Assembly: GCF_020535545.1 (NCBI RefSeq)
Contig: NZ_CP084752.1
Location: forward strand, 3,127,501 to 3,191,500
Length of the DNA: 64,000 nt
Direction of reading: 5' to 3'
From: Roseateles sp. XES5
GTDB lineage: Bacteria; Pseudomonadota; Alphaproteobacteria; Rhizobiales; Rhizobiaceae
Positions 31,069 through 43,956 of the stretch are shown here, piece after piece. The translations under genes and the position numbers were made by a program. Under the pieces are notes generated by a model. It did not search any database and was not told where the DNA came from. It saw nothing but the letters and a program-made list of their open reading frames with translations. Position 1 is the stretch's first letter. Every line of letters begins with the position of its first letter.

Positions 31069-31341
31069 ATTTGCGCGTCTTTTCAAGGGCTTGCAGGCTA
31101 AAGAAAGCGTAACAAAGCGAAAGAAACAGTGATTTGTATGACGCTGAGGGTCCTACTACATTCAGGCTGGGCAAAGGGGATAGTCAGGATTCGCGCAACC
31201 GGCCTCCGGCAGCGCGACAGAATTCCAGACCTCCGGCATGCATCACCGGCGGACGCGACGCGTCCGGCGCAGGGCTCCTTGAGCCGAAGAACGAACACTG
31301 TCGGCGAAGAATGAGCCGACAATAAGATAAGGCAAATGCAC
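31069..31341 (+). promoter_or_regulatory. lpxC upstream region with two hairpins
   Basis: About 270 bp with no convincing gene. Two inverted repeats are visible: CGGACGCG/CGCGTCCG around 31251-31267, and TGTCGGC/GCCGACA at about 31301-31322, the latter ending about 20 bp before the lpxC start. It probably contains the lpxC promoter and leader. Confidence 0.3.
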
Positions 31342-32298
31342 ATGACGATCGGTATGCTCGGCTTCCAGACGACGATTGCGACCCCGGTGACGATTGCCGG
31401 CACGGGTGTCCATTCCGGCGCGGCCGTTTCGATCACCCTCAACCCGTCCGAAGCCGATAGCGGCATCGTCTTCCAGCGCCTGCACGACGATGGCACCGTC
31501 AGCGAATATCGCGCGGTCTCCTCGCAGGTCGGCAACACGGACCTGTGCACCGTGCTCGGTTTCTCCGCGGCAACCTCCATCGCCACGATCGAGCATGTGA
31601 TGGCCGCGATCTACGCGCTCGGCCTCGACAACCTGCTGATCGAAGTGCACGGCGCCGAAATGCCGATCATGGATGGCAGCTCCGCGCCGTTCATCGACGC
31701 CATCGACCAGGTCGGCATGGTGCAGCTCGCCGTCAAGCGCCGCTACATCCGCATCGTCAAGCCGGTTCGTATCGAGGCTGGCGCTTCCTGGGCCGAGTTC
31801 ACGCCCTATGACGGCACGCGATTCGAAGTCGAGATCGATTTCGACTGCCCGCTGATCGGCCGCCAGTCCTGGAAGGGCGATCTGACGCCCGCCGCCTTCC
31901 GCAACGAACTGTCGCGCGCCCGGACCTTCGGCTTCATGCGAGATGTCGAGCGGCTCTGGGCTTCCGGCCACGCGCTCGGTTCCTCGCTCGAAAACTCGGT
32001 CGTCATTTCCGACGACAACACGGTCATCAATGTCGAGGGCCTGCGTTACGCCAAGGACGAGTTCGTCCGTCACAAGACGCTGGACGCCGTGGGCGACCTT
32101 GCGCTTGCCGGCGCACCCTTCATCGGCTGCTACCGCTCCTATCGCGGTGGCCACAAGATGAATGCCTATGCGCTGAAGGCGCTGCTCAGCGACCGCACCG
32201 CCTATGAGGTGGTCGAATCCTCTTCGCCGCGCGCGCGCGCCGGCCAGCGCGAACTGATCACCGTCAACGCTCCCGAATTTGCTCCCTGGTCTCTCTGA
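31342..32298 (+). CDS. lpxC: UDP-3-O-acyl-N-acetylglucosamine deacetylase LpxC
   Basis: About 318 aa. Zinc-dependent deacetylase, first committed step of lipid A synthesis. Metal ligands are in ATIEHVMAA and RHKTLDAVGDLALAG; HGAEMPIMDGSSAPF is also typical. ATG 31342 is chosen because AAGG lies nine bases upstream; the ATG at 31336 is only three bases from it. Single transcription unit downstream of ftsZ. Confidence 0.95.
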   Translation: MTIGMLGFQTTIATPVTIAGTGVHSGAAVSITLNPSEADSGIVFQRLHDDGTVSEYRAVSSQVGNTDLCTVLGFSAATSIATIEHVMAAIYALGLDNLLIEVHGAEMPIMDGSSAPFIDAIDQVGMVQLAVKRRYIRIVKPVRIEAGASWAEFTPYDGTRFEVEIDFDCPLIGRQSWKGDLTPAAFRNELSRARTFGFMRDVERLWASGHALGSSLENSVVISDDNTVINVEGLRYAKDEFVRHKTLDAVGDLALAGAPFIGCYRSYRGGHKMNAYALKALLSDRTAYEVVESSSPRARAGQRELITVNAPEFAPWSL

Positions 32299-32452
32299 GG
32301 CCGGGGCAGCGACGGTCGCTCTCCCGACATGTATGCCATAAAAATGCGTTAATGCACCGCCATGGCGTTGCGGTCTCGACGTATTTGGAGATACAACGCG
32401 GGGCGCATATGCGGCCCTGCTGCATAGAGTGCCGTTGAACTGGGATTGTCAC

Positions 32453-33319
32453 ATGGTTGTTGCAGGGTCTGTTGGTGTGAAGAAGACGGCGCGCATTGTC
32501 TATCTTACGCTTTTCGCTACGGCGTCTTCGATTGGTCTGTCCGCGTGCCAGTCGGATCCGGATATCGACATCACGAAGCTGACCGGCGAAACCGAATCCC
32601 CCGATACGCTCTACAATCAGGGCCTTGCCAACCTCAGCGCCGGCAAGGCGACCGAGGCGAGCCGCAAGTTCGAGGCGGTGGACAGGCAGAACCCGTTCTC
32701 CGAGCAGGCGCGCAAGTCGCTCATCATGCTGGCCTTCACGAATTATCGCCAGGGCCGTACCGAAGAAGCCATCGCCGCCGGCAAGCGCTACCTCGTGCTC
32801 TATCCGGGCTCGGCGGATGCGCCTTACGCGCAGTACATCGTCGGCCTCGGCTACTGGAAGCAGATCCCGAGCGTGACGCAGGATCAGCGCGCCTCGCAGC
32901 AGACGATCGAGGCCATGCAGGCGGTCGTCGATAACTATCCGGATTCGGAATATGTCGAGGACGCGCACGCCAAGATCCGCTTTGCCCGCGACCAGCTCGC
33001 CGGCAAGGAAATGCAGGTCGGCCGCTACTATCTCGAGCGCAAGGAATACATTGCCGCGGCAAGCCGCTTCCGCATCGTCGTCGAGAAGTATCCGATGACC
33101 AACCAGATCGAGGAAGCGCTCGCGCGCCTCGTCGAGACCTATTACGCCATGGGCGTCGACAGCGAGGCGCAGACTGCTGCTGCCGTGCTGGGTCATAACT
33201 ATCCGGACAGCCAGTGGTATGCCGACAGCTACAAGCTGCTTCAGACGAAGGGCCTGGAGCCGCGTGAAAACTCCGGTTCCTGGATCGCACGCGCCGGCAA
33301 GAGGCTGATCGGCGCCTGA
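32453..33319 (+). CDS. bamD: Outer-membrane assembly lipoprotein BamD
   Basis: 288 aa from ATG 32453. Lipoprotein signal peptide with lipobox LSAC ([12 protein letters not shown]), then five TPR-like repeats ([51 protein letters not shown]). It works with BamA to insert beta-barrel proteins. TTGCGG-N17-ATACAA at 32368-32396 is a possible promoter. An upstream GTG (32429) would precede the signal peptide and is not used. Confidence 0.93.
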   Translation: MVVAGSVGVKKTARIVYLTLFATASSIGLSACQSDPDIDITKLTGETESPDTLYNQGLANLSAGKATEASRKFEAVDRQNPFSEQARKSLIMLAFTNYRQGRTEEAIAAGKRYLVLYPGSADAPYAQYIVGLGYWKQIPSVTQDQRASQQTIEAMQAVVDNYPDSEYVEDAHAKIRFARDQLAGKEMQVGRYYLERKEYIAAASRFRIVVEKYPMTNQIEEALARLVETYYAMGVDSEAQTAAAVLGHNYPDSQWYADSYKLLQTKGLEPRENSGSWIARAGKRLIGA

Positions 33320-33383
33320 TAGCAGGCGCTTTCGGCCCACGCCTGCGTTCGGAATCGCTGAAAACGAAGAGACCTGACACGAT

Positions 33384-35054
33384 ATGCTGGCGCAGCTATC
33401 GATCCGCGATATCGTCCTGATCGAACGGCTCGATCTTGCCTTCGAGCCGGGCCTTTCCGTGCTGACCGGCGAAACGGGCGCCGGCAAGTCCATTCTTCTC
33501 GACAGTCTTTCCCTGGCGCTCGGCGGCCGCGGTGACGGTTCGCTGGTCCGCCATGGCACCGAGCGCGGCCAGGTGACGGCTGTCTTCGATGTGCCCGTCC
33601 AGCATGCGGCACGTCTGCTCTTGCGCGACAACGGCATCGACGACGATGGTGACCTCATCTTCCGCCGCCAGCAATCGGCCGACGGGCGTACCAAGGCCTA
33701 TGTCAACGACCAGCCGGTTTCCGTGCAGCTGATGCGGCAGGCCGGCCAGCTTCTCGTCGAGATCCACGGCCAGCACGACGATCGCGCGCTGGTCGATACG
33801 GATGCGCACCGCCTGCTGCTGGACGCCTTCGGCGGCCTTGGCGAAACGGCCGCTACGGTGGCCACGCTCTATCACCAGTGGCGGGAGGCCGAGCGCACGC
33901 TGCGGCGCCACCGTGAAAAGGTGGAGGCCGCCGCCCGCGAAGCCGATTATCTGCGCTCTTCCGTCGAGGAACTGGAAACACTCTCGCCGAAGGATGGCGA
34001 GGAGGAGGCGCTGGCCGAGGTGCGCGCGCGCATGATGAAGGCCGAGCGCATTGCCGGCGACATCAACGAGGCGAGCGAATTCTTGAACGGCAATGCCTCG
34101 CCCGTGCCGCTGATCGCCGCGCTCATGCGCCGTCTGGAGCGCAAGAGCCACGAGGCGCCGGGCCTGCTGGAAGAAACCGTCGAGATGCTCGATCAAGCGC
34201 TGAACCAGCTTTCCGATGCGCAGATGGCCGTCGAGACGGCGCTGCGCAAGACGGAATACGACCCGAAGGAGCTGGAGCGTACGGAAGAACGGCTCTTTGC
34301 GCTGCGCGCTGCCGCCCGCAAATATTCCGTGCCCGTCACGGGCCTTCCGGCGCTTGCCGCCAAGATGATCGCCGATCTTGCCGATCTCGATGCCGGCGAG
34401 GAGAAGCTGGTGCAACTGCAGAACCGGCTTGCCGAAACGCGCGGCGCTTTCGAAGTCGCTGCCCGCTCGCTTTCCGAAAGGCGCCACCATGTCGCGGACG
34501 CTCTGGCAGCCGCCGTGATGGCCGAACTGCCGGCGCTGAAGCTGGAGCGTGCGCGCTTCACGGTGGAGATCACCACCGACCCGGATGGCGGGGCGGAGGA
34601 GGGGATCGACACGGTCGAGTTCCACGTCCAGACCAATCCCGGAACCCGTCCCGGCCCCATCATGAAGGTCGCTTCGGGCGGCGAACTGTCGCGTTTCCTG
34701 CTGGCGCTGAAGGTTGCGCTCGCCGACCGCGGCTCGGCCCCCACGCTCGTCTTCGACGAAATCGACACTGGCGTCGGCGGTGCCGTGGCCGATGCCATCG
34801 GCCAGCGGCTGAAGCGGCTGTCGTACACCGTACAGGTGCTCTCCGTCACCCACGCCCCGCAGGTGGCGGCCCGTGCGGCGACCCATCTTCTCATCTCCAA
34901 GGGACCGGTCGAAGGCAGCGAGACGGTTGCCACCCGTGTCGCCCGCATGGACGACGATGCCCGCACCGAAGAGATCGCCCGCATGCTGGCCGGCGCATCG
35001 GTGACGGATGAGGCGCGGGCGGCGGCGGCGCGGCTGTTGTCGGGCGGAGTTTAG
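33384..35054 (+). CDS. recN: DNA repair protein RecN
   Basis: 556 aa, SMC-like ATPase. Walker A GETGAGKSILLDSLSLALG near the N terminus, a central coiled coil (~residues 160-370), and the C-terminal ABC signature ASGGELSRFLLALKVAL with Walker B TLVFDEIDTGVGG. It acts in double-strand break repair. It follows bamD after 64 bp and may be cotranscribed. Confidence 0.95.
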   Translation: MLAQLSIRDIVLIERLDLAFEPGLSVLTGETGAGKSILLDSLSLALGGRGDGSLVRHGTERGQVTAVFDVPVQHAARLLLRDNGIDDDGDLIFRRQQSADGRTKAYVNDQPVSVQLMRQAGQLLVEIHGQHDDRALVDTDAHRLLLDAFGGLGETAATVATLYHQWREAERTLRRHREKVEAAAREADYLRSSVEELETLSPKDGEEEALAEVRARMMKAERIAGDINEASEFLNGNASPVPLIAALMRRLERKSHEAPGLLEETVEMLDQALNQLSDAQMAVETALRKTEYDPKELERTEERLFALRAAARKYSVPVTGLPALAAKMIADLADLDAGEEKLVQLQNRLAETRGAFEVAARSLSERRHHVADALAAAVMAELPALKLERARFTVEITTDPDGGAEEGIDTVEFHVQTNPGTRPGPIMKVASGGELSRFLLALKVALADRGSAPTLVFDEIDTGVGGAVADAIGQRLKRLSYTVQVLSVTHAPQVAARAATHLLISKGPVEGSETVATRVARMDDDARTEEIARMLAGASVTDEARAAAARLLSGGV

Positions 35055-35069
35055 GCTTCCCGCTTGTCT

Positions 35070-38248
<3,179 letters not shown>

Positions 38249-38381
38249 GGTTCCGGCCTTGCTGGATCAGCCATGCCCATCTTCATCGCCGGACACGGAC
38301 GTTGCGACTTCTGTTCAATCCATGCCGGCGAGATTGGTTCCGTTTTTTAGAGAGTCTCTTCCGCGACTTGGCGTTGCTTTT

Positions 38382-38792
38382 TCAAGGATCGGTATAGCCG
38401 GCCGGGCGAATGTCCAGCGTGCGGCCAGCCGGATCGTTCGCAAAAAGGATCGCGCCCGTCGATTTCGATTCGGCCGCCACATAATCGAAGATGACGGGGT
38501 TTTCCTCGACGACCCGGTCTCCTTCGCGCAGTCGCCCCACCACGGTAACGGCGGCGGCCGTGGTGGTCGCCGTGTTATAGATGTCGAAGGCGACGCGGTA
38601 GCCACCGGACGTCTTTTCCGTCGTCAGGATGGTGACGGAGAGATCCGGCGGAGTTGCTTGCCGCATGAAGGCTTCCCACCCCATCCAGAAAAGCAGGCCG
38701 GTGACCAGGAGAGCGGAGAAAAGACCGGTCAGCCATTCCACCCAGTGCGGATCGTGGCGCTCGCGATGACGGCCCTGTCCGGATCGGGTCAT
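38382..38792 (-). CDS. TIGR02588 family protein, single-span membrane protein
   Basis: 136 aa. A short charged N terminus (RHRERHDPHWVEWLTG), one membrane helix (LFSALLVTGLLFWMGW), then a ~90-residue periplasmic beta-rich domain (VTILTTEKTSGGYRVAFDIY; VTVVGRLREGDRVVEENPVI). Family recognised from memory; function unknown. It lies seven bp after the TIGR02587 gene, its usual partner, so the products probably act together. Confidence 0.7.
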   Translation of the reverse strand: MTRSGQGRHRERHDPHWVEWLTGLFSALLVTGLLFWMGWEAFMRQATPPDLSVTILTTEKTSGGYRVAFDIYNTATTTAAAVTVVGRLREGDRVVEENPVIFDYVAAESKSTGAILFANDPAGRTLDIRPAGYTDP

Positions 38793-38799
38793 GGCCGCC

Positions 38800-39636
38800 T
38801 CACAGGATCAGTCGCGCGGCGGCGGCGCCGAGCGAGGCGGGGAAGCCGAGCACGATGACGGACAGCATGATCTCCACGGTCGAACTGTCGCCGAGACGCT
38901 CGAAAATCCAGAGGGCGAAGATGCTGATTGAGAGGGCGATGACATAGCCGGGCAGGGTGAAGCGCACGAAGGCATGCCACCAGGGCGTTTCCGGCGACAG
39001 CTCGTGGCCGCCGGTGAAGGAAACCGCATAGACGAAACCATGCATGAGCACGATCGAAAGCAGCGCGATGACGAGGGCATGCCAGATGGTCATGCGGTAG
39101 GCGAGCACCATCATTTCGTCGGTCGGGGCGATGTTGAGGGAGAGGAAGAGGGCGCCTGCCGCCATCATCAGCAACTCGCCGGGATAGGTCGTTTCCTTGT
39201 CTTCCTCGTCGTCATGGCCGAGCTGGCTGCGGCCGAGCATGGCGCCGATGCTGGCCGGAACGGATTGCAGGGCGACCTTGCCGACCAGCTCGCTTGCCGG
39301 CGTGTCGCCCCTGAGCAGGCCGAGCGAAGCCAGGATCACCAGGCTGGTCACGATGCCGACGCCGTAGGCGATGATCGCGTCGCGGATCGCCTCGGGCCAG
39401 GTGAAGGTTTCCTCGAAGCCGATGCGGTGGGCGAGGAGGACGAGGAGGGGAATGTTGAGGAGGAGCAGCAGCAGCAGGCGTTCGCGCGCCATGTAGAAGC
39501 CGAGATACCACATTTCCATGGTCATCAGCATGGGCAGCGCCAGAAAGAGCGCCCCGGCGACGCCGCGGCCAAGGCCGGTGACGAAGCGGCTGAATTCGCT
39601 TTTCTCGTCGTCTGCGGATGCTGCCTGGCCCGTCAT
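38800..39636 (-). CDS. TIGR02587 family integral membrane protein
   Basis: 278 aa with about seven or eight hydrophobic helices (LVTGLGRGVAGALFLALPML; LLLLLLNIPLLVLLAHRIGF; LGFPASLGAAAARLIL at the end). Between helices 4 and 5 is a cytoplasmic acidic loop RSQLGHDDEEDKETTYPG. Function unknown; the family occurs next to TIGR02588. The short distance and common strand indicate a two-gene operon. Confidence 0.7.
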   Translation of the reverse strand: MTGQAASADDEKSEFSRFVTGLGRGVAGALFLALPMLMTMEMWYLGFYMARERLLLLLLLNIPLLVLLAHRIGFEETFTWPEAIRDAIIAYGVGIVTSLVILASLGLLRGDTPASELVGKVALQSVPASIGAMLGRSQLGHDDEEDKETTYPGELLMMAAGALFLSLNIAPTDEMMVLAYRMTIWHALVIALLSIVLMHGFVYAVSFTGGHELSPETPWWHAFVRFTLPGYVIALSISIFALWIFERLGDSSTVEIMLSVIVLGFPASLGAAAARLIL

Positions 39637-39704
39637 TAAAGCCCCCTTCGCACAAGCGCGGGGGGAACGCGGCGCGGAGACAGAAGTTCCGCGCCGCTAT
39701 CGTC

Positions 39705-41762
39705 TCAGAAGCGATCCGGCTTCTTGCCCTTCGGCTTGCGCGCCGCGCCTTCGGGCTTGGCGAACTTGTCGTCACGCTTGCCCTTGAAGGGTTTTGCGCC
39801 GGCAAAGGGCTTCGCGGGCTTCTTGCCGGCGTCGTCGCGATCCTTCCAGTGCGGCTTGCCGCCGGCGCCCTCGGGCTTGTCGAAGTCGCGCTTCTTTTCA
39901 AACCGCGGCTTCTTGTCGAAATCGCCTTCGCTGCGGTCCTTCCAGTGCGGCTTGGACGCGGCGCCTTCCGGCTTGTCGAAATCGTTCTTCTTCTCGAAGC
40001 GGGGCTTCTTGTCGTAGCCGCCCTTCTTTTCGAAGTCGCCCTTCGGCTTCCAGTCGGCGCGGCGTTCCGGCCGGTCGTAGCGCGGGTTCTTCTCGCCGGG
40101 CATGCGCTCGTAGGGCTGCGGGGTGAGATCGGGCATGCCTTCCAGCACGGTCACGCGGATGCCGCGCTCCAGCATGCTGGCCGGGCCGATATGGCCGAGG
40201 AAGCCGTCTGCGGCATCGGCGGAGAGTTCGACATAGGTCTCCTCCGGCTGCATCTTGATGGCGCCGATCTCGTTCTTGGTGATGTTGCCATTGCGGCAGA
40301 GCATGGGGATCAGCCAGCGCGGCTCGGCGCGCTGCTTGCGGCCGACGGAAACGGAGATCCAGACGCTGGAGGCGAAGCTGTCACGCGGACGCTTGGTTTC
40401 GGCCGGAATGGCGTCGTTGCTGCGCTCACGGGGCTTGCGCTGCTCGAGCGAGACTTCGATCAGGTCTTCCGGCGCGGAACGGCCGGCCCTGAAGAAGCGC
40501 GCGACGGCGGCGGCGAGCTGACGGGCGTCGAACTTTTCGACCAGCGCTGCAACGGTCGCTTCCTCGTCCTCGGTGACCTTGTCGGCCAGCAACGGGTCGG
40601 CAAGCAGGCGCTCGTCGTCGCGACGCAGGATTTCCTCGGCGGAGGGCGGCGTCGCCCAGTTGGCCTTGAGGTTTGCAATCTGCAGCAGGCGCTCGGCCTT
40701 GCGGCGCGCGCTGAGCGGCACGATGAGGGCGCTGACGCCCTTGCGGCCGGCACGGCCGGTGCGGCCCGAACGGTGCAGCAGGGTGTCCGGATTGGTCGGA
40801 AGGTCGGCGTGCACGACGAGCTCGAGGTTCGGCAGGTCGATGCCGCGGGCGGCGACGTCGGTGGCGATGCAGACGCGGGCGCGGCCGTCGCGCATCGCCT
40901 GCAGGGCGTGGGTGCGCTCGTTCTGGCTGAGCTCACCCGAGAGGGCGACGACCGAGAAGCCGCGATTGTTGAAGCGCGCCGTCAGGTGGTTCACCGCCGC
41001 ACGGGTGGAACAGAAGACGATGGCGTTCTGCGCGTCGTAGAAGCGCAGCGTGTTGATGATGGCGTTCTCGCGGTCGGCCGGAACGACGAGCAGGGCGCGA
41101 TAATCGATATCGACATGCTGTTCCTTCTCGGCGGCGGTGGAGATGCGCAGGGCATCGCGCTGATAGTTCTTGGCGAGCGCGGCGATTTCCTTCGGCACGG
41201 TGGCCGAGAACATCAGCGTGCGGCGATCTTCCGGCGCTGCTTCCAGGATGAATTCGAGGTCTTCGCGGAAGCCGAGATCCAGCATCTCGTCGGCTTCGTC
41301 GAGCACGACGGCGCGGATGTCGGAAAGGTCGAGATTGTTGCGCGTGATGTGGTCGCGCAGGCGACCCGGCGTACCGACGATGATGTGGGCGCCGCGTTCC
41401 AGCGCCCGGCGCTCGGTGCGCACATCCATGCCGCCGACGCAGGAGGCGATGACCGCGCCGGTCATTTCATAGAGCCATTCCAGCTCGCGCTTGACCTGCA
41501 TGGCCAGTTCGCGCGTCGGGGCAATGACAAGGGCGAGGGGGCTTGCGGCGCGGTCGAAGCGCTCTTCGCCCTGAAGCAGCGTCGGGGCCAGCGCCAGACC
41601 GAAGGCGACGGTCTTGCCGGAGCCGGTCTGCGCGGAAACCAGCGCGTCGGCATCGCCGATCTTGGGGTCGGACACGGCGACCTGCACCGGTGTCAAAGTG
41701 GTATAGCCGCGTTTTTCCAACGCCTTTGCCATCGCCGGAGCGAGGCTGTCGAAGCTCGTCAT
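39705..41762 (-). CDS. DEAD-box RNA helicase with repetitive basic C-terminal tail
   Basis: 685 aa. The helicase core (residues ~1-370) has SAQTGSGKTVAFGLAL (motif I), PTRELAMQV, VLDEADEMLDLGF (DEAD), MFSATVP (SAT), RGIDLPNLE and HRSGRTGRAGRKG. A DbpA-type RNA-binding domain follows (~residues 455-530, AEPRWLIPMLCRNGNITKNE). The last ~150 residues are Lys/Arg/Asp-rich with a duplicated 32-residue unit. Similar to DeaD/CsdA cold-shock helicases acting in ribosome assembly and mRNA decay. A longer opposite-strand open frame is an artefact. Confidence 0.92.
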   Translation of the reverse strand: MTSFDSLAPAMAKALEKRGYTTLTPVQVAVSDPKIGDADALVSAQTGSGKTVAFGLALAPTLLQGEERFDRAASPLALVIAPTRELAMQVKRELEWLYEMTGAVIASCVGGMDVRTERRALERGAHIIVGTPGRLRDHITRNNLDLSDIRAVVLDEADEMLDLGFREDLEFILEAAPEDRRTLMFSATVPKEIAALAKNYQRDALRISTAAEKEQHVDIDYRALLVVPADRENAIINTLRFYDAQNAIVFCSTRAAVNHLTARFNNRGFSVVALSGELSQNERTHALQAMRDGRARVCIATDVAARGIDLPNLELVVHADLPTNPDTLLHRSGRTGRAGRKGVSALIVPLSARRKAERLLQIANLKANWATPPSAEEILRRDDERLLADPLLADKVTEDEEATVAALVEKFDARQLAAAVARFFRAGRSAPEDLIEVSLEQRKPRERSNDAIPAETKRPRDSFASSVWISVSVGRKQRAEPRWLIPMLCRNGNITKNEIGAIKMQPEETYVELSADAADGFLGHIGPASMLERGIRVTVLEGMPDLTPQPYERMPGEKNPRYDRPERRADWKPKGDFEKKGGYDKKPRFEKKNDFDKPEGAASKPHWKDRSEGDFDKKPRFEKKRDFDKPEGAGGKPHWKDRDDAGKKPAKPFAGAKPFKGKRDDKFAKPEGAARKPKGKKPDRF
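39841..40016 (-). repeat. 96-bp in-frame tandem duplication in helicase tail
   Basis: Two copies of a segment encoding KKPRFEKK(N/R)DFDKPEGA followed by xxKPHWKDR lie at 39841-39920 and 39937-40016, offset by exactly 96 bp (32 codons). They differ at several third positions, so the duplication is not brand new. A degenerate third unit (RRADWKPKGDFEKKGGY) precedes them. Confidence 0.75.
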
Positions 41763-42041
41763 GTGGGGTCTTTCGGAATTCGGGTTCAGCGACGATCTGG
41801 CGTCGCACTTGCAAACCCGTGAATGACGGGCGTGTTGCGCGCTCTCTACTGGTCATTGGCCAAAATGTACAGTGCGCAAAATGCAATGCTGCCCAGCAGC
41901 TTAAGCGATGGAGGGTAAAAGTCTTTCCCGATTGTCTTTTTGCGCTGCACAAGATAGAAAACGGCGCCCCCTGAAGCGATCCGTAGAAGTTGCATGGGGG
42001 CATCGCCCGCGGGAGAGGGCGAGAGCAAGGAGGAACCAGCG

Positions 42042-42911
42042 ATGCAGACCTTCACCACCATCGCGGATTTGCGCGCGGCACTCGCGCCGCACCGGCTCGA
42101 TGGCCGCACCATCGGCCTTGTGCCCACCATGGGCTATCTTCATGTCGGCCATATGGAACTTGCCCGCCGGGCGCGCGCCGACAACGACATCGTCGTCGCC
42201 ACCATTTTCGTCAATCCGCTGCAGTTCGGCGCGAACGAGGACCTCGCGCGCTATCCGCGCGACCTCGCCCGCGACCAGGCCATGCTGGCGGCCGAGGGCG
42301 TGCATTATCTCTTCGCGCCCGGCGTTGCGGACATGTATCCGCAGCCGATGGAAACGGTGGTCGACGTGCCGAAGCTCGGCGCGGAGCTGGAGGGTTCGGT
42401 GCGCCCCGGCCATTTCGCCGGCGTCGCCACGGTCGTCACCAAGCTCTTCAACATTGCCGGGCCCGACCGCGCCTATTTCGGCGAGAAGGATTTCCAGCAG
42501 CTCACCATCATCCGCCGCATGGTGGCGGATCTTGCCCAGCCCGTCGAGGTGATCGGCGTGCCGACGGTGCGCGAGGCGGACGGGCTCGCCTGTTCCTCGC
42601 GCAATGTCTATCTCTCCGCCGAAGAGCGCGCTGCCGCCGCCATCGTGCCGCGGGCGCTTGAAGAGGCGGAGCGACTGATCGCCGCCGGCGAGACGAGCGC
42701 GCGGGCGCTGGAGGAGGGCGTCATCGCCTTCATCCGGACGGAGCCGCTGGCACGGCCGGAAGTGGTCGCCATCCGCGATCCCGAAACGCTCGCCGACATC
42801 GATGCGGTCGGCGACAGACCGGTTCTTTTGTTGCTTTTCGTGCGCTTTGGGAGCACGAAGCTCCTCGATAACAGGGTCCTTGGCCCGAAAAATGCGAAGA
42901 AGGTAGCGTGA
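42042..42911 (+). CDS. panC: Pantoate--beta-alanine ligase
   Basis: 289 aa from ATG 42042, with ribosome site AAGGAGGAA. Nucleotidylyl transferase fold: [17 protein letters not shown] with the HIGH-like box, [35 protein letters not shown] and SSRNVYLS. Last step of pantothenate synthesis. It is followed two bases later by panB, so the operon supplies pantoate and uses it. The 279 bp upstream hold divergent promoters for panC and the helicase. Confidence 0.95.
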   Translation: MQTFTTIADLRAALAPHRLDGRTIGLVPTMGYLHVGHMELARRARADNDIVVATIFVNPLQFGANEDLARYPRDLARDQAMLAAEGVHYLFAPGVADMYPQPMETVVDVPKLGAELEGSVRPGHFAGVATVVTKLFNIAGPDRAYFGEKDFQQLTIIRRMVADLAQPVEVIGVPTVREADGLACSSRNVYLSAEERAAAAIVPRALEEAERLIAAGETSARALEEGVIAFIRTEPLARPEVVAIRDPETLADIDAVGDRPVLLLLFVRFGSTKLLDNRVLGPKNAKKVA

Positions 42912-42912
42912 C

Positions 42913-43737
42913 ATGAGCGTACACACCGCCAAACGCCGTCTGGCACCGTCCGATATCAAGGCGCTCAAGGGCGAGCGTCCGATCGTCAGCCTCACCGCCT
43001 ATACGACGCCGGTCGCCAAGCTCATGGACCCGCATGTCGATTTCATGCTGGTGGGCGACAGCCTCGGCATGGTGCTCTACGGCCTCGATTCCACCGTCGG
43101 CGTGACGGTCGAGATGATGATCGCGCACGGCCAGGCGGTCATGCGCGGCTCGTCCAACGCCTGCGTCGTCATCGACCTGCCGTTCGGCTCCTACCAGCAG
43201 TCCAAGGAACAGGCCTTCGCGACGGCGGCGCGCGTTTTGAAGGAGACCGGCTGTTCGGCGATCAAGCTGGAAGGCGGGGCGGAAATGGCCGAGACCGTGC
43301 ATTTCCTCACCCAGCGCGGCATTCCCGTGCTCGGCCATGTGGGTCTGATGCCGCAACTCATCAACACGACGGGCGGCTACCGCTCGCTCGGCCGCAACGA
43401 CAAGGAAGTGGAGAAGATCCGCAAGGATGCCGCCGCCATCGACGAGGCCGGCGCCTTCGCCATCGTCATCGAGGGCACGGTCGAACCGCTGGCGCGCGAG
43501 ATCACCGGCAAGGTCAAGGCGCCGACCATCGGCATCGGCGCATCGCCGGCCTGCGACGGCCAGGTGCTGGTGGTGGACGACGTGCTCGGCATCTTCACGG
43601 ATTTCAAGCCGCGCTTCGTCAAGCATTTCGCCAACATCGCGCCCATCATGAGCGAGGCTTTCGCGACCTATGCCGAAGAGGTGAAGGCCCGTAGCTTCCC
43701 CGGCCCCGAGCACACGTTCCAGCTCAAGAAGACCTGA
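42913..43737 (+). CDS. panB: 3-methyl-2-oxobutanoate hydroxymethyltransferase
   Basis: 274 aa. TIM-barrel enzyme that adds a hydroxymethyl group from methylene-tetrahydrofolate to ketoisovalerate. Motifs: [38 protein letters not shown] (metal-binding Asp), [23 protein letters not shown]. Operon with panC. Nothing recognisable lies in the 219 bp between panB and azlC. Confidence 0.95.
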   Translation: MSVHTAKRRLAPSDIKALKGERPIVSLTAYTTPVAKLMDPHVDFMLVGDSLGMVLYGLDSTVGVTVEMMIAHGQAVMRGSSNACVVIDLPFGSYQQSKEQAFATAARVLKETGCSAIKLEGGAEMAETVHFLTQRGIPVLGHVGLMPQLINTTGGYRSLGRNDKEVEKIRKDAAAIDEAGAFAIVIEGTVEPLAREITGKVKAPTIGIGASPACDGQVLVVDDVLGIFTDFKPRFVKHFANIAPIMSEAFATYAEEVKARSFPGPEHTFQLKKT

Positions 43738-43956
43738 GTCGTCCGTGGCGGCCATGCCGTTCTGCCATGGTGCCGCTTGAGCCGACGATGACGGGGCGAG
43801 GGGCGCATCGGACGCCTTCCTGGCCCCGGTCATCCATCAACGCGGGTCGTCTTGACGTGCCGATCGATCAATGGCGCTGAACGGTCCATCAGCCATATTG
43901 GTTTGCCGGTGGGCCGCGCCTGCTCTATGGCTTCGCCATTGTTAGAGAGCAGACCC

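Noticed and set aside
31129..31314. 61-aa frame between ftsZ and lpxC
   Set aside because: No ribosome site, no family resemblance, and it overlaps inverted repeats; more likely leader sequence.
39618..41822. 734-aa plus-strand frame longer than the helicase it opposes
   Set aside because: The minus strand encodes all DEAD-box motifs in order; the plus frame is a shadow, lengthened by the repetitive tail.
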